Shown here: piece by piece, positions 7,380 through 16,410 of the stretch
Layout of the letters: each line of letters starts with the position of its first letter
Numbering within the stretch: position 1 is the stretch's first letter
NCBI RefSeq assembly: GCF_001647275.1
Contig: NZ_LRMM01000023.1
Location: forward strand, 1-64,000
DNA length: 64,000 nt
From: Rufibacter ruber
Lineage (GTDB): Bacteria; Bacteroidota; Bacteroidia; Cytophagales; Hymenobacteraceae
Reading direction: 5' to 3'
The notes under the pieces: model-generated
What the model saw: the letters and a program-made list of their open reading frames with translations, nothing else
Told to the model about the DNA's origin: nothing
Databases searched by the model: none
Position numbers and translations under genes: made by a program

Positions 7380-8132
7380 CTATTTCGCCGTTTCGGTTTT
7401 CCTCCGGAAGTCCAGGTTATAGGTGAGCCCTACCTGCAGGGTGTGGTTGTTTTCAAACCAGACGCCGTTGCGCTGGGCCACGTGCTGGTGCAGGTACCCA
7501 ACCTCTACCGAGGCGTCTTTGTGGAACCGGTAGCCCAAGGCGGCGTAGGCGCGGTTCTGGTCCAGAAAGTTGGTGGTCACATTAGGCCCGAAGTTGATGA
7601 ACACCTCGTCATACACGCCCAGGTAAAACTCCTTGTCTTCAATAGAAGGCCCCTGCAGCGGGATATTGGCTCTAAACTGGTAGCGCACCCGGTTCAGGTA
7701 CGTGTAGTCTTGGGCATTGGCGAATTTGATCCAGCGCTGCTCCAGCCTGAACCGGTGGGTCAGCCCAAAAATACCCTGCTGGTCTCTAAACTGAAGCTGC
7801 TGGTACGTGCGGTGCTCCGGAAAATCATGGGCGGCCGGGTTGTCGCCGTAGGGGTAGGTGTGCACGTATGCGTAGCCAAAGGCCACAAACGCATTGTCTG
7901 AGAGGTTATACGTGAGTGCCACCCGCGGCATGAGCTGCTGCTGCCGGGTGATAACCTTGTATTGCCGCAGCTGGAATTCTGTGTGCAGCCCCACTTTGTC
8001 AGTAAGTCTGTGATTCCCGAAATACATGTACCAGCCGTTGAAGTTGGTGTCATGGCGGCGGTTGTTCTGGGCCTGAACCTGGGCAACCGCCACTCCTAAA
8101 ATCAGCAGGGCTAGCAGGAAAATCTTCTTCAT
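7380..8132 (-). CDS. DUF2490 outer-membrane barrel protein
   Basis: A 250-residue protein with a signal peptide (MKKIFLLALLILGVAVAQVQAQ) followed by many amphipathic strands: GWYMYFGNHRLTDKVGLHTE, VALTYNLSDNAFVAFGYAY, FRLEQRW, YLNRVRYQFRANIP, VYDEVFINFG and a terminal LQVGLTYNLDF. This matches the DUF2490 family of porin-like Bacteroidota proteins. The start at 8132 is chosen because it gives the signal peptide directly; an upstream in-frame codon would add 15 unlikely residues. Located between PnuC and the NadR-like kinase on the same strand, it might supply an outer-membrane path for an NAD precursor, which is inference only. Confidence 0.8.
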   Translation of the reverse strand: MKKIFLLALLILGVAVAQVQAQNNRRHDTNFNGWYMYFGNHRLTDKVGLHTEFQLRQYKVITRQQQLMPRVALTYNLSDNAFVAFGYAYVHTYPYGDNPAAHDFPEHRTYQQLQFRDQQGIFGLTHRFRLEQRWIKFANAQDYTYLNRVRYQFRANIPLQGPSIEDKEFYLGVYDEVFINFGPNVTTNFLDQNRAYAALGYRFHKDASVEVGYLHQHVAQRNGVWFENNHTLQVGLTYNLDFRRKTETAK

Positions 8133-8568
8133 AGCAAGTCTTGCCGCAGAAACGGCATCTGGTGAGTACAGCTGCAAAACAAGCCCTAAACTTTATGCCA
8201 GGCAAACCAACCCTCCATTTTTAGAGTGATTATGAGAAAAATCTGCCCTTATTCCCCCATAAGCCTATAAATTTTTCAAGCGATCCCGGAAAAAAAATAC
8301 CTTCCGGAGAAATCCCCCATTTCCGCCGCCGCAGAATTGATTGACGGAGCCTGGTAAGAGCGCTCTATAGGTTTATTGGGAGGAGTTTGCCCGGGGCAAG
8401 CGGCGGCTGGTGCCTCTGTTTTTGAGCTACTTTTCGTAAAACAGCCCCAAAACAGAAGCTACTGCCTCTGAAAGTACCAAGCGCCACTCGCCCCAGAGGG
8501 GGTTAATTGCGCCATCTGCCCCGTTTTCTTGCATGGAATGCTGCTAAGCCCTGTTTTTCAGGTTCAAC
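8133..8568. other. Gene-free gap between pnuC and the DUF2490 gene
   Basis: Apart from one palindrome copy at 8416-8455 there is no coding signal. The AT-rich part at 8205-8300 is the likely promoter area for the DUF2490 gene, but no convincing -33/-7 pair was found on the minus strand. Confidence 0.4.
8416..8455. repeat. Dispersed palindrome copy, imperfect
   Basis: CTGTTTTTGAGCTACTTTTC pairs with GTAAAACAGCCCCAAAACAG with mismatches in the inner arm. It stands alone in the pnuC 3' flank. Confidence 0.65.
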
Positions 8569-9189
8569 CTACCCTGCTGCCTGGCCAGGTGAAAGGGTTT
8601 GCGGCTGCATGCTCTTCTTCCAGTCGCGGTAGCCAATCCAGGCCAGAACCAGGTAGATGGCATACAGCCCGGCGGTGGGGTAAAGCTCTTTGTAGAGGTA
8701 AATAGGCACGTACACGGCGTCTACCACCAGCCAGATGAGCCAGTTTTCCAGTTTCTTCCGGCTCATGAGCCATTGGGCGCCCAGGCTCACGGCCGTGGTG
8801 CCGGCATCCCAGTAAGCCAGGTCAGCATCTGTGTGCTGGTGCAGGTAATAGCCCAGCCCCACGGTAAAGACGGGCACAAACAGCAGCAGCCAGCCCCATT
8901 GCGCTTTGGTCATGGCCGTTACCGGCCGCTCCACCCGCTGACTGCCCTTATGCAGCCACATGTACCAGCCGTAGAAATTAAGCAGGGCAAACATGACCTG
9001 CAGCCCCATATCAGCATACAGGCGGGCTTTGTAGAAGATCACAATGTACAGCAGCACGCTCACCAGCGCCACGGGAAACGTCCAGATGTTCTGCCTGGCC
9101 GCCAGCCACACGCACAGAATGCCGGTGATCACGCCCACCACTTCAGTGAGGGTGTCCAGGGTCCAGTAGTCAGGGGAGAAGAAGTCCAT
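8569..9189 (-). CDS. pnuC: PnuC-family nicotinamide riboside transporter
   Basis: A 206-residue integral membrane protein with about seven hydrophobic segments. It carries the family signatures FPVALVSVLLYIVIFYKARLY-like substrate helix (about residues 33-53), LNFYGWYMWLHKG (71-83) and a W-D-x-x-x-VYVPIYLYKELY segment near 155-170. PnuC proteins move vitamin precursors by facilitated diffusion, trapped by phosphorylation inside. Relatives in Bacteroidota may carry thiamine, but the nearby NadR-type kinase favours nicotinamide riboside. No TPP-riboswitch-like leader was seen in the short upstream gap. Its neighbour on the other side, a rhodanese, is divergent. Confidence 0.88.
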   Translation of the reverse strand: MDFFSPDYWTLDTLTEVVGVITGILCVWLAARQNIWTFPVALVSVLLYIVIFYKARLYADMGLQVMFALLNFYGWYMWLHKGSQRVERPVTAMTKAQWGWLLLFVPVFTVGLGYYLHQHTDADLAYWDAGTTAVSLGAQWLMSRKKLENWLIWLVVDAVYVPIYLYKELYPTAGLYAIYLVLAWIGYRDWKKSMQPQTLSPGQAAG

Positions 9190-9196
9190 AGATCAA

Positions 9197-9244
9197 AAAG
9201 CCGTTTTTGGCCTGTTTTCAGGAAAGGAGGCCAAAAACGGCTTT
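9197..9244. repeat. Dispersed palindrome copy
   Basis: Outer stem AAAGCCGTTTTTGGCC with perfect complement, loop TGTTTTCAGGAAAGGA in which the usual inner AAAACA arm has decayed. It lies 8 bases upstream of the pnuC start codon, so it is in or next to the promoter or leader. Confidence 0.8.
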
Positions 9245-9338
9245 CCCTTAAAAAGGCAGGCGCACAAAAATAGAAGCAATTCAACAGGTTGCGGCAGTTT
9301 CCTTTCGGCTGCGCCGAAAAATGCTGTAATTTTACCGC

Positions 9339-9659
9339 ATGATCCCAGAAATTACACCCCGGCAACTGAAAGAGCGCCTGGACCGCCAGGAGAACCTGCA
9401 ACTGATTGACGTGCGGGAACCTGAGGAGTGGGCCATCTGCCACCTGGGCGGGCAGTTGATCCCGTTGGGTGAATTGACCAAGGCTATTGACCAGATAGCC
9501 AAAGACACGCCCACGGTCCTGATCTGCCACCACGGCTTCAGGAGCGCGCAGGCACTGATGTTTCTGCAGCAGCGCCACGGCTTCACCAACCTGCTCAACC
9601 TCAAAGGCGGCGTACATGCATGGGCGCAGGAGGTAGACCCGGAGTTCCCGGTATATTGA
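9339..9659 (+). CDS. Single-domain rhodanese-like protein
   Basis: A 106-residue protein with one rhodanese domain. It shows QLIDVREPEEWAICHLGGQLIPLGEL and the active-site loop VLICHHGFRSAQA, with the persulfide-forming Cys near residue 68, then LKGGVHAWAQEVDP at the end. It is cytoplasmic and has the GlpE/PspE-like minimal size. Sulfur transfer is the likely reaction; the acceptor is unknown. The loop length (CHHGFRS) is that of sulfurtransferases, not of the Cdc25-type phosphatases. It is divergent from pnuC and monocistronic. Confidence 0.9.
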   Translation: MIPEITPRQLKERLDRQENLQLIDVREPEEWAICHLGGQLIPLGELTKAIDQIAKDTPTVLICHHGFRSAQALMFLQQRHGFTNLLNLKGGVHAWAQEVDPEFPVY

Positions 9660-10138
9660 TGGGTATTTAATAATTGTTTTTTAGAACAAAACTTCTTGCC
9701 GCAGCTCCAGTTCCCTTACAACTGTTTCTCCTGCAGCCATATTCTACCGCCTTTATTGGAGAAGCTCCATTTTACCTTCTGCCTTCTGCAAGTTTTTAGC
9801 TTGGAGCAATGATGGCTGCAAGTATAAACGTCCGTAAGGCAATAGATTTGAATACCTGCTTTTTCGATTTAAAAATCACACAGAAATTTCGCCGTTTGTA
9901 AATAACATTCTTGTTGAGGGCAATACTTATATCAACAAGCAAATTACGATTAAGTTACCAGCAAATCACTGGCAGCTGATGCAGCAACCACACCTGCTCT
10001 TTTCAGACAAAATGGTTAGTTTAAAAATTGATCATTTCTCCAAGAACTAATCATTCCCTGATTTGCACACATGTAACAGGGGTTTGCCAACATCTGCCTT
10101 TCACTGCTCCACTACTTTTGGTATATAAACTAAACGTT
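9660..10138. other. Gap with a long-spaced inverted repeat
   Basis: No gene is supportable. TGCAGCCAT at 9732-9740 is repeated inverted at 9812-9820, and TGGAGAAGCTCCA forms a small palindrome at 9757-9769 between them. The rest, including the open frame extending the aldo/keto reductase upstream, lacks coding character. Confidence 0.4.
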
Positions 10139-11143
10139 ATGGAAATAAAGAAAATGAAACTTGGAAGTGAAGGTCTGTCTGTGCCTATGATAGGGCTGGG
10201 GTGCATGGGCATGACTGGTTTTGAAGATGGCCACATGTATGGCCCAGCAGATGAACAGGAAGCCATTGCCACCATTCATAGGTCGTTGGAGTTAGGAGGT
10301 AACTTTCTGGACACGGCAGACTTGTATGGTCCGCTAAAAAACGAACAGTTGATCTCAAAAGCGATTGAAGGCAATAGAGACAAATATATCATTGCCACTA
10401 AATTTGGCTGGGAGATAGATGATCACGACAAAGTCACCTGGGCCATTAACGGTAAAAAGGAGTATGTAAAAAAAGCAGTGGAGCGGTCACTTAAAAACCT
10501 GAACACTGACTATATTGATCTGTATTACCTGCACCGCCTCGACAAAAGCACCCCAATAGAAGAAACCGTTCAGGCTATGGGAGATTTGGTGAAAGAAGGC
10601 AAGGTGGGCTATATTGGTTTGTCAGAAGTGTCTTCTGAAACGGTGAAAAGAGCCCATGCGGTGCACCCTATTACGGCAGTACAAAGTGAGTATTCCTTAT
10701 TTGAACGCACCGTGGAGGAACGAGGCGTTTTGCAAACCCTGCAGCAGCTTGGCATTGGGTTTGTCGCTTACTCTCCGCTGGGGCGCGGTTTTTTATCCGG
10801 AAATCTCCGCAGCATAGACGACCTGCCCGAAAATGATTTCCGGAGGGCCATTCCCCGCTTTCAGGCGGAACATTTCTATAAGAACATTGAGTTAGTAAAA
10901 GCCATTGAAGCCATGGCCGCAGCCAAAAACGTTACCCCTTCACAGTTAGCCCTGGCCTGGATTATGAGCAAAGGCATTCTACCTATACCCGGCACCAAAC
11001 GCCGGAAGTATGTAGAGGAAAACAAAGCCGCTACCCGTGTTGCGCTAACCGAAGACGACCTGCTTACCATAGAGAACATTGTGCCTTTGGGAACAGATAC
11101 CGGTAAGCCTTATGATGAATTCAGCATGGGGCTGATTGATTAA
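10139..11143 (+). CDS. Aldo/keto reductase
   Basis: A 334-residue NADPH-dependent oxidoreductase of the AKR superfamily, AKR13/YajO-like in length and layout. Visible are GLGCMGMTGFEDG near residue 20, FLDTADLYG with catalytic Asp and Tyr, IIATKFGW with catalytic Lys, DLYYLHRLD with the catalytic His, and VAYSPLGRGFLSG followed by IPGTKRRKYVEEN for the cofactor phosphate. Start 10139 gives MEIKKMKLGSEGLSVPMIG, the usual N terminus; an upstream frame extension is not credible. An AraC regulator follows 72 bases downstream in the same direction. Confidence 0.93.
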   Translation: MEIKKMKLGSEGLSVPMIGLGCMGMTGFEDGHMYGPADEQEAIATIHRSLELGGNFLDTADLYGPLKNEQLISKAIEGNRDKYIIATKFGWEIDDHDKVTWAINGKKEYVKKAVERSLKNLNTDYIDLYYLHRLDKSTPIEETVQAMGDLVKEGKVGYIGLSEVSSETVKRAHAVHPITAVQSEYSLFERTVEERGVLQTLQQLGIGFVAYSPLGRGFLSGNLRSIDDLPENDFRRAIPRFQAEHFYKNIELVKAIEAMAAAKNVTPSQLALAWIMSKGILPIPGTKRRKYVEENKAATRVALTEDDLLTIENIVPLGTDTGKPYDEFSMGLID

Positions 11144-11146
11144 TTT

Positions 11147-11193
11147 TAACCGGCGGCCGCCCAAAAATCTGCTTAGCGTGCGGCCGCTGGTTA
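11147..11193. terminator. GC-rich hairpin between the reductase and AraC genes
   Basis: TAACCGGCGGCCGC and GCGGCCGCTGGTTA pair with one bulge across a 19-base loop, 3 bases after the reductase stop. No long T-tract follows, so it may stabilise the mRNA end or attenuate without terminating. Confidence 0.5.
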
Positions 11194-11215
11194 TTTCCAC
11201 GTTTGATTTACCTCT

Positions 11216-12112
11216 ATGAATGCCATTACCTCTGTTTCAGCTTTTCACCGCTTATTGTCTTTGCCTGCTCCCCGGCACCCGCTGGTAAGCGTTATTAACC
11301 TGCAGGAAAGTATTTTTCTGGAAGATGACATTTGGAAAGGTTTTGTGAACCGATTCTACTGCGTTGCTTTGAAAAGAGAAGCGAAGGGCAAAATAAAATA
11401 CGGGCAACAGCACTATGACTATGACAAGGGCGTCCTCAGTTTTACGGCCCCCAACCAGGTGCAATCGCTGGATTTGCAGAACATGGAATGCGGCTCTGGG
11501 TACCTGCTTATCTTCCACCCAGACTTCCTGTTGAAACATCACCTGGCTAGCTCCATCCATACGTATGGCTTTTTTGATTACGCCGTCAACGAGGCATTGC
11601 ACCTATCAGCCGAAGAAGAAGACAATTTGTTAACGATCCTGGCTAAAATAGACGCAGAATGCGCGCACATTGACCGCCATACCCAGGAAATCATATTGTC
11701 TCAGATAGACTTGCTGCTTCAATACGCTAACCGGTTTTATGAGCGCCAGTTTATTACCCGTAAAAACAACAACCACCATCTGCTCACTAAATTTGAGCAG
11801 TTACTTAGTCATTATTTTGAAACCAACCTTCCTGAGGAGGCAGGGCTGTTAACCGTGCAGTATGTGGCAGAACGGATGAACCTGTCCCCTAATTACCTGA
11901 GTGATATGCTCCGGGTGCACACCGGCCAAAACACCCAGCAGCATATACACGAGAAACTGATAGAAAAAGCGAAAGAAAGGCTAGCCACTACCAATCTGTC
12001 AGTCAGTGAAATTGCTTATTCTTTTGGTTTTGAGCATGCACAGTCTTTCAGCACACTTTTCAAAAAGAAAACAAACATGTCGCCGCTGGAATTTAGGCAG
12101 ACATTCAATTAA
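11216..12112 (+). CDS. AraC-family transcriptional regulator
   Basis: A 298-residue regulator. The C-terminal 100 residues carry two helix-turn-helix units: VQYVAERMNLSPNYLSDML and LSVSEIAYSFGFEHAQSFST, followed by FKKKTNMSPLEFRQTF, the AraC signature. The N-terminal 180 residues look like a cupin-type effector domain (YGQQHYDYDKGVLSFTAPNQ), not further identifiable. The position next to the aldo/keto reductase suggests control of that gene; this pairing is frequent in Bacteroidota. The effector is unknown. Confidence 0.92.
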   Translation: MNAITSVSAFHRLLSLPAPRHPLVSVINLQESIFLEDDIWKGFVNRFYCVALKREAKGKIKYGQQHYDYDKGVLSFTAPNQVQSLDLQNMECGSGYLLIFHPDFLLKHHLASSIHTYGFFDYAVNEALHLSAEEEDNLLTILAKIDAECAHIDRHTQEIILSQIDLLLQYANRFYERQFITRKNNNHHLLTKFEQLLSHYFETNLPEEAGLLTVQYVAERMNLSPNYLSDMLRVHTGQNTQQHIHEKLIEKAKERLATTNLSVSEIAYSFGFEHAQSFSTLFKKKTNMSPLEFRQTFN

Positions 12113-12232
12113 CGCTGGGGTTGCCTCAGATAAAAACCCCGTAAAGCTGTTTAGAGTCTTTTTTTAAGGCCTTTTGAGCAATCCTGCCTGTACTTCTTTC
12201 AGGAGTACTGCTTATTTCATTGGTATTCAGAA

Positions 12233-12272
12233 GCTGTTTGGCTGTTTTCCGGAAATTAGGCCCAAAACAGGC
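12233..12272. repeat. Dispersed palindrome copy, degenerate
   Basis: GCTGTTTGGCTGTTTTCC and GGAAATTAGGCCCAAAACAGGC pair with gaps. It lies between converging AraC and HxlR genes. About 90 bases upstream, at 12145, is a copy of the MITE end motif AGCTGTTTAGAGT, so this may be a worn MITE. Confidence 0.6.
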
Positions 12273-12311
12273 TTTGCTGAATATGCTCGCTCCCTCCTTA
12301 CTTCTTTGGGT

Positions 12312-12701
12312 TTAGCCAAGTTCATTTTCCTGCTCTTGCGGTGTCAAATCCATGATCTTCCTTTTGTGCCCTGCTCCCCATTGGGTCAAAGCGGTAATGA
12401 CATCTTTTAAGGAATGGCTGTATTCCGTAGGAATATATTCTACCATCACAGGAGTCTGGTCAGGATATACTTTCCTTTCCACCAGATGATTTTCTTCTAA
12501 TTTCTTCAATTCTATTGACATCGATTTAGCAGAGATACTTTTCAAGGCGCGTTGCAATTCGTTGAACCTGGTATTCCCGCCCAGAATTCCAATCATTACC
12601 CTTATCGTCCATTTCCCTCCAAGCACATAAATAGCGTCTTCAGTTGCTGATAACCTATTACTGCACTGTACTGGTGTATACTCTAATTTGCTTAAGGCCA
12701 T
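12312..12701 (-). CDS. HxlR-family transcriptional regulator
   Basis: A 129-residue winged-helix regulator. Conserved parts are a Cys at about residue 13 (QCSNRLSATEDAIYVLGGKW), IRVMIGILGGNTRFNELQRALK, SAKSMSIELKKLEENHLVERKV, and VEYIPTEYSHSLKDVI. It is only moderately similar to the HxlR protein at 384. It is divergent from a DoxX-like membrane protein and an NmrA-like reductase, which it probably regulates, and a TACT/AGTA inverted repeat lies between them. The Cys placement again suggests redox or electrophile sensing, inferred from YodB-type relatives. Confidence 0.9.
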   Translation of the reverse strand: MALSKLEYTPVQCSNRLSATEDAIYVLGGKWTIRVMIGILGGNTRFNELQRALKSISAKSMSIELKKLEENHLVERKVYPDQTPVMVEYIPTEYSHSLKDVITALTQWGAGHKRKIMDLTPQEQENELG

Positions 12702-12735
12702 TGTCTTTTTTTGAATAAACTAACTCAAAGGTAAC

Positions 12736-12755
12736 TACTCACCTATGGGTAAGTA
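12736..12755. promoter_or_regulatory. Candidate HxlR operator, TACTCACC-N4-GGTAAGTA
   Basis: Eight-base arms with one mismatch lie in the 114-base divergent gap between the HxlR gene and the DoxX gene. The outermost TACT/AGTA bases are shared with the site beside the other HxlR gene at 774-787, though spacing differs. Confidence 0.5.
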
Positions 12756-12815
12756 CTCTATTTAGTATAGTAAATATACATAATCTTGCAACATCAACTT
12801 CTAAAAAACAATGAC

Positions 12816-13196
12816 ATGAACAAAACCAAGATCACCTATTACGCCACTACCGGTATTATCACGGTAATGATGCTCTTCATTGCTTACGAGACCCTTACTA
12901 AACCTGAGGTTAAAGTATCCATGGCTAATTTAGGGTTCCCAGATTATTTCAGGATTGAACTAGGGATCACGAAACTGATTGGGGTGGTTTTCCTTTGGCT
13001 GCCTGTTCGCTTGCTAAAAGAAGCGGGGTACATTGGTTTCGCCATCATGTTTGCTTCGGCGGCATACGCCCACTTCATGATGGGAGATCCTGCAGATAAA
13101 GTAGTGGCGGGATTGGCTTTTCTTGCCATTTTGATTGCGTCCTATGTGTCCTATGCAAAGCATCAAAGACAAGTGTCCTCTATTCATCCACTATAA
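12816..13196 (+). CDS. DoxX-family small membrane protein
   Basis: A 126-residue protein with four predicted membrane helices: TGIITVMMLFIAYETL, FRIELGITKLIGVVFLWLP, YIGFAIMFASAAYAHFM and VAGLAFLAILIASYVSYA. The KLIG..FLWLP and YIGF segments match DoxX-like proteins. Its biochemical role is not established; family members are linked to thiol/redox balance and often sit beside small redox enzymes. It starts at the ATG at 12816, with an upstream frame extension ignored. The NmrA-like gene begins 12 bases after its stop, so the two are one operon. Confidence 0.85.
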   Translation: MNKTKITYYATTGIITVMMLFIAYETLTKPEVKVSMANLGFPDYFRIELGITKLIGVVFLWLPVRLLKEAGYIGFAIMFASAAYAHFMMGDPADKVVAGLAFLAILIASYVSYAKHQRQVSSIHPL

Positions 13197-13208
13197 AAAA
13201 GTAAAAGT

Positions 13209-14111
13209 ATGATTTTAGTTACAGGTGCCACAGGAAATCTGGGTTCAAAAGTAATAGCACATCTATTGAATAAGGGAACCGCGGCAAAAGACATTGCCGC
13301 ATTGGTTAGAGAAGAAGAGGACGCCAGTACCCTTAAGGAGCAAGGCATTCATATAAGAATAGGTGATTATGCAGAGATAGATTCCTTGGTAAAGGCCTTT
13401 GCTGGCGTTGATAAAATGCTGCTGATTTCAAGCAATGACCGCGGGGCGGTGGAAAACCGGACAAAGCACCATATCAATGCGATTACGGCAGCCAAGGCAG
13501 CAAACGTAAAACACATCGCCTACACGTCATTTGTGAGAAAGCCAGGCCATGAAAATTCTGCCATATCCGGCTTTCAGAATTCTCATGTAGAATCAGAAAA
13601 TTTCCTGAAGGAGAGTGGCATTACCTATACTATTCTTCAAAACGGTATTTACCAGGAAATGATCCTGGCCTTTATAGGTGAAGGTGTTGCCAAAACAGAT
13701 ACTATTTTATTTCCTGCCCAGGATGGGAAAGCGAGTTGGGTGCTTCGTGAAGAACTTGCCGAGGCAGCAGCAAATATATTGATCACGAATGGACATGAAA
13801 ACAAGACATATCCTTTAACCAATACTACCTCGGTAGGTTTTGAGCAAATAGCTGCTTATATCTCGGAGGTTTTAGGTAAAAAGGTGACCTATGTTTCTCC
13901 CGCGGTGGAAGATTTCAAGGCCATTCTTGCAAAAGCAGGTGTGCCTGATTTGTACATCGGTATGTTTACTATGTGGGGAACCGGCATAGCAGCCGGAATG
14001 ATGGATCTGGAAGATACCACGTTAGAAATTTTGCTGGGAAGAAAACCAACCAGTGTGCACCGCTTTATTGAACAGGTCTATAGGATAGAGCAGGAACAAT
14101 CCCTTGCATAA
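13209..14111 (+). CDS. NmrA-like NAD(P)-binding reductase (QOR2-like)
   Basis: A 300-residue atypical SDR. The N-terminal MILVTGATGNLGSKVIAHLL carries the GxxGxxG nucleotide-binding motif, and there is no YxxxK catalytic pair, as is normal for the NmrA/QOR2 branch. KHIAYTSFVRKPG and YTILQNGIYQEM fit NAD(P)H:quinone oxidoreductase 2-like proteins. Together with DoxX and a divergent HxlR regulator it forms a three-gene module of the kind described for quinone or electrophile stress. The actual substrate is unknown. Confidence 0.88.
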   Translation: MILVTGATGNLGSKVIAHLLNKGTAAKDIAALVREEEDASTLKEQGIHIRIGDYAEIDSLVKAFAGVDKMLLISSNDRGAVENRTKHHINAITAAKAANVKHIAYTSFVRKPGHENSAISGFQNSHVESENFLKESGITYTILQNGIYQEMILAFIGEGVAKTDTILFPAQDGKASWVLREELAEAAANILITNGHENKTYPLTNTTSVGFEQIAAYISEVLGKKVTYVSPAVEDFKAILAKAGVPDLYIGMFTMWGTGIAAGMMDLEDTTLEILLGRKPTSVHRFIEQVYRIEQEQSLA

Positions 14112-14194
14112 GCATTCGTCTTAAACAGCTTAAAAGTATTTGCAGATCACCTGCCTTTACAGAGTAAGCATATGCTGGTGCTGTTTACCTAACC

Positions 14195-14250
14195 AGGCTT
14201 CCCAAAATGGCGATTCCCCTCAGCTGAGGGGAACGCATTTTGGGAAGCCT
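14195..14250. repeat. Long perfect hairpin downstream of the NmrA-like gene
   Basis: AGGCTTCCCAAAATG pairs exactly with CATTTTGGGAAGCCT, and inside them ATTCCCCTCA pairs with TGAGGGGAAC around GC. The 56-base structure has no T-tract and no relation in sequence to the main palindrome family. Confidence 0.7.
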
Positions 14251-14414
14251 GTATAAAGTGGGCCTATCACTGGAAAAGGAATAGAATGGAAGTGCTTATG
14301 AGTGTGCTCCTCCTATTTTCAAGGGGAAGGTCAAGCAGGCCGGCATAAGTTTATTTTAGGTCATTTTGTCGTTTATTCAACTTTTCCCTTAATTTTACGT
14401 GGCAAATACCATAA

Positions 14415-15896
<1,482 letters not shown>

Positions 15897-16005
15897 CCAG
15901 GAGCGCTTATTTTTCAGAGAAGTCAGCCTTTCCGGTTTATTTGAGTCTTGCTTTCCTGTGCGGGAAAGCCCATGAGCGCCAACCGTACAGATGAAGCCTA
16001 TTCTT

Positions 16006-16043
16006 TAGCCTTGCCCAGCACCTCTGGGCAAGGCTATTTTTTT
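16006..16043 (+). terminator. Rho-independent terminator of guaB
   Basis: TAGCCTTGCCCAG pairs with CTGGGCAAGGCTA around a five-base loop and is followed by seven T residues. It lies 110 bases after guaB and just before a palindrome copy. Confidence 0.88.
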
Positions 16044-16050
16044 AGCGGCC

Positions 16051-16090
16051 CTGTTTCTGGCCTCTTTTTCAGAAAACAGCCCCAAAACAG
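16051..16090. repeat. Dispersed palindrome copy
   Basis: CTGTTTCTGGCCTCTTTTTC pairs imperfectly with AGAAAACAGCCCCAAAACAG. It follows the guaB terminator by 7 bases, so termination at guaB does not need it. Confidence 0.75.
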
Positions 16091-16279
16091 AAATCCTGTC
16101 ACCAAGAGGGGTTGCTGTCTGAAATACCCCTTCAAACCGCCAGGCCAAAACGTATTTCCCCCTCCTGCCGCCTCAGGGCAAACCAAGATTACAACAACCC
16201 TCCTGCTTTATTAGCGTTTCTAAGTATAGTATTGCGCTGTTACTTTTGCGGTTTGCTGTCTATTGACCAAAGAATACGA

Positions 16280-16287
16280 TACCTTTG
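16280..16287 (+). promoter_or_regulatory. Promoter -7 candidate TACCTTTG of the partner-switching operon
   Basis: It matches the Bacteroidota -7 consensus TAnnTTTG. A second match, TACTTTTG, stands at 16241-16248. A TTG occurs at 16263-16265, closer than the usual spacing. Either would give a leader of about 120-160 bases before the ATG at 16411. Confidence 0.5.
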
Positions 16288-16410
16288 CCCAGCAGACAGA
16301 AATTCTACCACGGAGCAAAACGTAATAAAATAACTTTTTTCAGTTATTTTTAGAGAATTCTCGTATTCACCCTCGTTAAACCAAAACGTTCACAGCAGGC
16401 ACTTTTTCCA

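Noticed and set aside
6696-7901. 401-codon plus-strand frame
   Set aside because: It lies opposite the NadR-like and DUF2490 genes, both with clear family motifs; the long frame is a by-product of their codon use.
9190-9338. TPP riboswitch ahead of pnuC
   Set aside because: The gap is short and mainly a palindrome copy; no conserved thiamine-box sequence was seen.
9129-9617. Minus-strand frame over the rhodanese gene
   Set aside because: Antisense to a recognisable rhodanese with an intact active-site loop.
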